Of a DNA stretch of 7,520 bases, positions 6,832 through 7,520 are shown in pieces. Source of the stretch: JAAZIN01 sp033809435 (GTDB lineage: Bacteria; Bacillota; Dethiobacteria; DTU022); NCBI GenBank assembly GCA_033809435.1, contig JAPXLS010000110.1, positions 1 through 7,520 on the forward strand, read 5' to 3'. Under the pieces are notes generated by a model, which was not told the DNA's origin, did no database searches, and saw nothing but the letters and a program-made list of their open reading frames with translations. Made by a program: the position numbers and the translations under genes. Every line of letters begins with the position of its first letter. The first letter of the stretch is position 1.

Positions 6832-6837
6832 ACTTTG

Positions 6838-6865
6838 ATTATACTGAATAGGGGGAATATTGCAA
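6838..6865 (-). promoter_or_regulatory. Predicted sigma-A/70 promoter of the CO dehydrogenase operon
   Basis: On the minus strand there is a perfect TATAAT (6843-6838), 16 bases after TTGCAA (6865-6860), which matches TTGACA in four of six positions. Transcription would start near 6831. The -35 box is weak, which fits a promoter that needs an activator. No better promoter is visible closer to the first gene. Confidence 0.6.
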
Positions 6866-6883
6866 GCAAAACATTGTTTGCTT
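6864..6883. promoter_or_regulatory. Palindrome at the -35 edge, candidate activator or repressor site
   Basis: A perfect 7-bp inverted repeat, AAGCAAA-N6-TTTGCTT, has its centre about 42 bases upstream of the predicted start, touching the -35 box. Activators of the CRP/FNR/CooA family that contact the polymerase directly usually sit near -41.5. The half-sites do not match the CooA consensus (TGTCA-N6-CGACA) or the FNR consensus, so the protein is unknown. Confidence 0.45.
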
Positions 6884-6993
6884 CTGTCCGAGATAACAAA
6901 GGGTAACCAGGGCGGGCCCCTGATAGAGATCTGACGGCACTTGCTCAACTGCACTGGCCAATCGCTAACGATCGCTCCAGACAACAATGGGGA

Positions 6994-7018
6994 GATAATC
7001 CCAGAGCTGATAATCCAG
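6994..7018. repeat. Short direct repeat between the two divergent promoters
   Basis: GATAATCC occurs twice (6994-7001 and 7009-7016), each followed by CAG or CCAG, 15 bases apart and just upstream of the -35 box of the plus-strand promoter. The repeat may be a regulator site or chance. Confidence 0.25.
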
Positions 7019-7019
7019 T

Positions 7020-7048
7020 TTGACCCTGTTGGAGAATTGTATTAGAAT
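7020..7048 (+). promoter_or_regulatory. Predicted sigma-A/70 promoter of the toxin-antitoxin genes
   Basis: TTGACC (7020-7025, five of six consensus bases) and TAGAAT (7043-7048, five of six) are separated by exactly 17 bases. Transcription would start near 7055 and run into the antitoxin gene at 7100. It points away from the CO dehydrogenase promoter. Confidence 0.75.
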
Positions 7049-7052
7049 GTAT

Positions 7053-7083
7053 GTAAGGAAGTAAGGATTACCCGATTCCTTAC
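7053..7083. promoter_or_regulatory. Candidate autoregulatory operator of the toxin-antitoxin genes
   Basis: GTAAGGA occurs twice in tandem (7053-7059 and 7061-7067) and once inverted (TCCTTAC, 7077-7083), leaving a perfect 7-bp inverted repeat with a 9-base spacer. It overlaps the predicted transcription start. AbrB-fold antitoxins, with their toxins, usually repress their own promoter by binding such repeats. Its position fits this, but binding is inferred. Confidence 0.5.
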
Positions 7084-7099
7084 CGGAAGGGGTTAAGCT

Positions 7100-7369
7100 G
7101 TGAAGATGATCAAAGTAACCTCAAAGGGGCAGGTTACATTGCCCCGGGACTACCGTCTCAAATTGGGCATTGCAGAGGGAACCTACCTGGAGGCAACTGT
7201 ATTCCAAGATGGGATCCTTTTGAAACCCGCCAGCAGCAGTAGCGATCAGATCCGGGAACACTGCAAGCGGTACACCGGCGATCAGGACAGCCTGGAGAAG
7301 GCCCGTCAGGTGTTAAGCAAGGTCCCCTGCTCACTGTCGGAGCAAACCCTGAAGCTTCGGGATGAATAG
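7100..7369 (+). CDS. Antitoxin with AbrB/MazE-type DNA-binding fold (VapB-like)
   Basis: This 89-residue protein should bind DNA through its N-terminal swapped-hairpin fold and neutralise the adjacent toxin through its C-terminal half. Residues 4-43 are the signature: VTSKGQVTLPRDYRLKLGI, then LEATVFQDGILLKP. The remaining 45 residues are polar and charged, as in toxin-binding tails. The start is GTG 7100, with GGAAGGGG seven bases upstream; the ATG at 7106 lies too far from that site. The gene is followed two bases later by the toxin gene. I assign the VapB role from the fold and the PIN-domain neighbour; the family name is not settled by sequence alone. Confidence 0.9.
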   Translation: MKMIKVTSKGQVTLPRDYRLKLGIAEGTYLEATVFQDGILLKPASSSSDQIREHCKRYTGDQDSLEKARQVLSKVPCSLSEQTLKLRDE

Positions 7370-7371
7370 CC

Positions 7372-7520
7372 GTGGAACAAACCAGTTATTTTATTGAGAC
7401 AAGCGCCCTTTTCAAACGCTACGATGGAGAGAAAGGCTCTGCCATCATAAACAGATTGATCGATCAGGGTGCGCCCTGCTACATCTCCTCTGCCTCGCTT
7501 CCCGAAGTAATATCTAATTT
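7372..7520 (+). CDS. PIN-domain ribonuclease toxin (VapC-like), N-terminal part cut by window edge
   Basis: The first 49 codons of a PIN-domain protein are visible, from GTG 7372, two bases after the antitoxin stop. The opening, SYFIETSALFKRYDGEKGS, matches the PIN start (usually hydrophobic-D-TSAL-x-K-x-Y), and ISSASLPEV matches the next motif with its conserved acidic residue. VapC toxins cut tRNA or rRNA using a magnesium ion held by acidic residues. The first of these is usually Asp and here is Glu. The ribosome site is weak (GGGAT about ten bases upstream), so translation is probably coupled to the antitoxin. The other catalytic acids lie beyond the edge. Confidence 0.85.
   Translation, partial: MEQTSYFIETSALFKRYDGEKGSAIINRLIDQGAPCYISSASLPEVISN

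Noticed and set aside
6885..6898. TGTCCGAGATAACA as a CooA-type CO-sensor site
   Set aside because: CooA sites are 16 bases with TGTCA-N6-CGACA. This is 14 bases long and its half-sites do not match each other.
6908..6922. CAGGG-N5-CCCTG hairpin in the intergenic region
   Set aside because: It is only five pairs, has no U-run, and does not sit at a gene end or clear promoter element, so I give it no function.
6784..6987. A 67-codon frame on the minus strand in the intergenic region
   Set aside because: It spans the predicted promoter and palindrome, has no ribosome site that I can see, and its product resembles nothing known.

Overview
The window looks like part of the chromosome of an anaerobic, CO-metabolising bacterium. 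It is most likely a clostridial Firmicute, judging by the strong AAGGAG-type ribosome sites, the group IIC intron and the anaerobic Ni-Fe CO dehydrogenase. The species cannot be told from this sequence.

Layout. Positions 1-873 (minus strand) hold the 5' part of a group II intron of the bacterial class C type: its ribozyme 5' end at 873, RNA domains to about 473, and the start of its reverse-transcriptase gene, which is frameshifted and runs off the left edge. The intron sits directly after the stem of an intrinsic terminator (881-910). Positions 924-6556 (minus strand) are one tightly spaced operon. In order of transcription it encodes a four-cluster ferredoxin of the CooF/HycB type, a NuoE/HydC-like [2Fe-2S] subunit, a NuoF/HydB-like flavin and NAD(H) subunit with extra Fe-S domains, a HoxU/NuoG-N-terminus-like Fe-S subunit, and CooS, the catalytic subunit of anaerobic CO dehydrogenase. 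Positions 6557-7099 have no convincing gene. They hold a minus-strand promoter with a palindrome at the usual place for an activator, a predicted leader of about 275 nt, and a plus-strand promoter with repeats. Positions 7100-7520 (plus strand) encode an AbrB-fold antitoxin and the start of a PIN-domain toxin (VapBC type), cut by the right edge.

How the genes work together. CooS would oxidise CO to CO2 and release two low-potential electrons. The CooF-like protein is the usual electron acceptor of CooS. The three middle subunits together resemble the diaphorase part of HydABC-type hydrogenases (HydC, HydB and the Fe-S N-terminus of HydA), but no hydrogenase or molybdopterin catalytic domain is present. 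The simplest reading is that CooS takes the place of the hydrogenase, giving an NAD(P)-linked and perhaps electron-bifurcating CO dehydrogenase. The coupling is inferred from gene order and motifs; the identities of the individual subunits are well supported.
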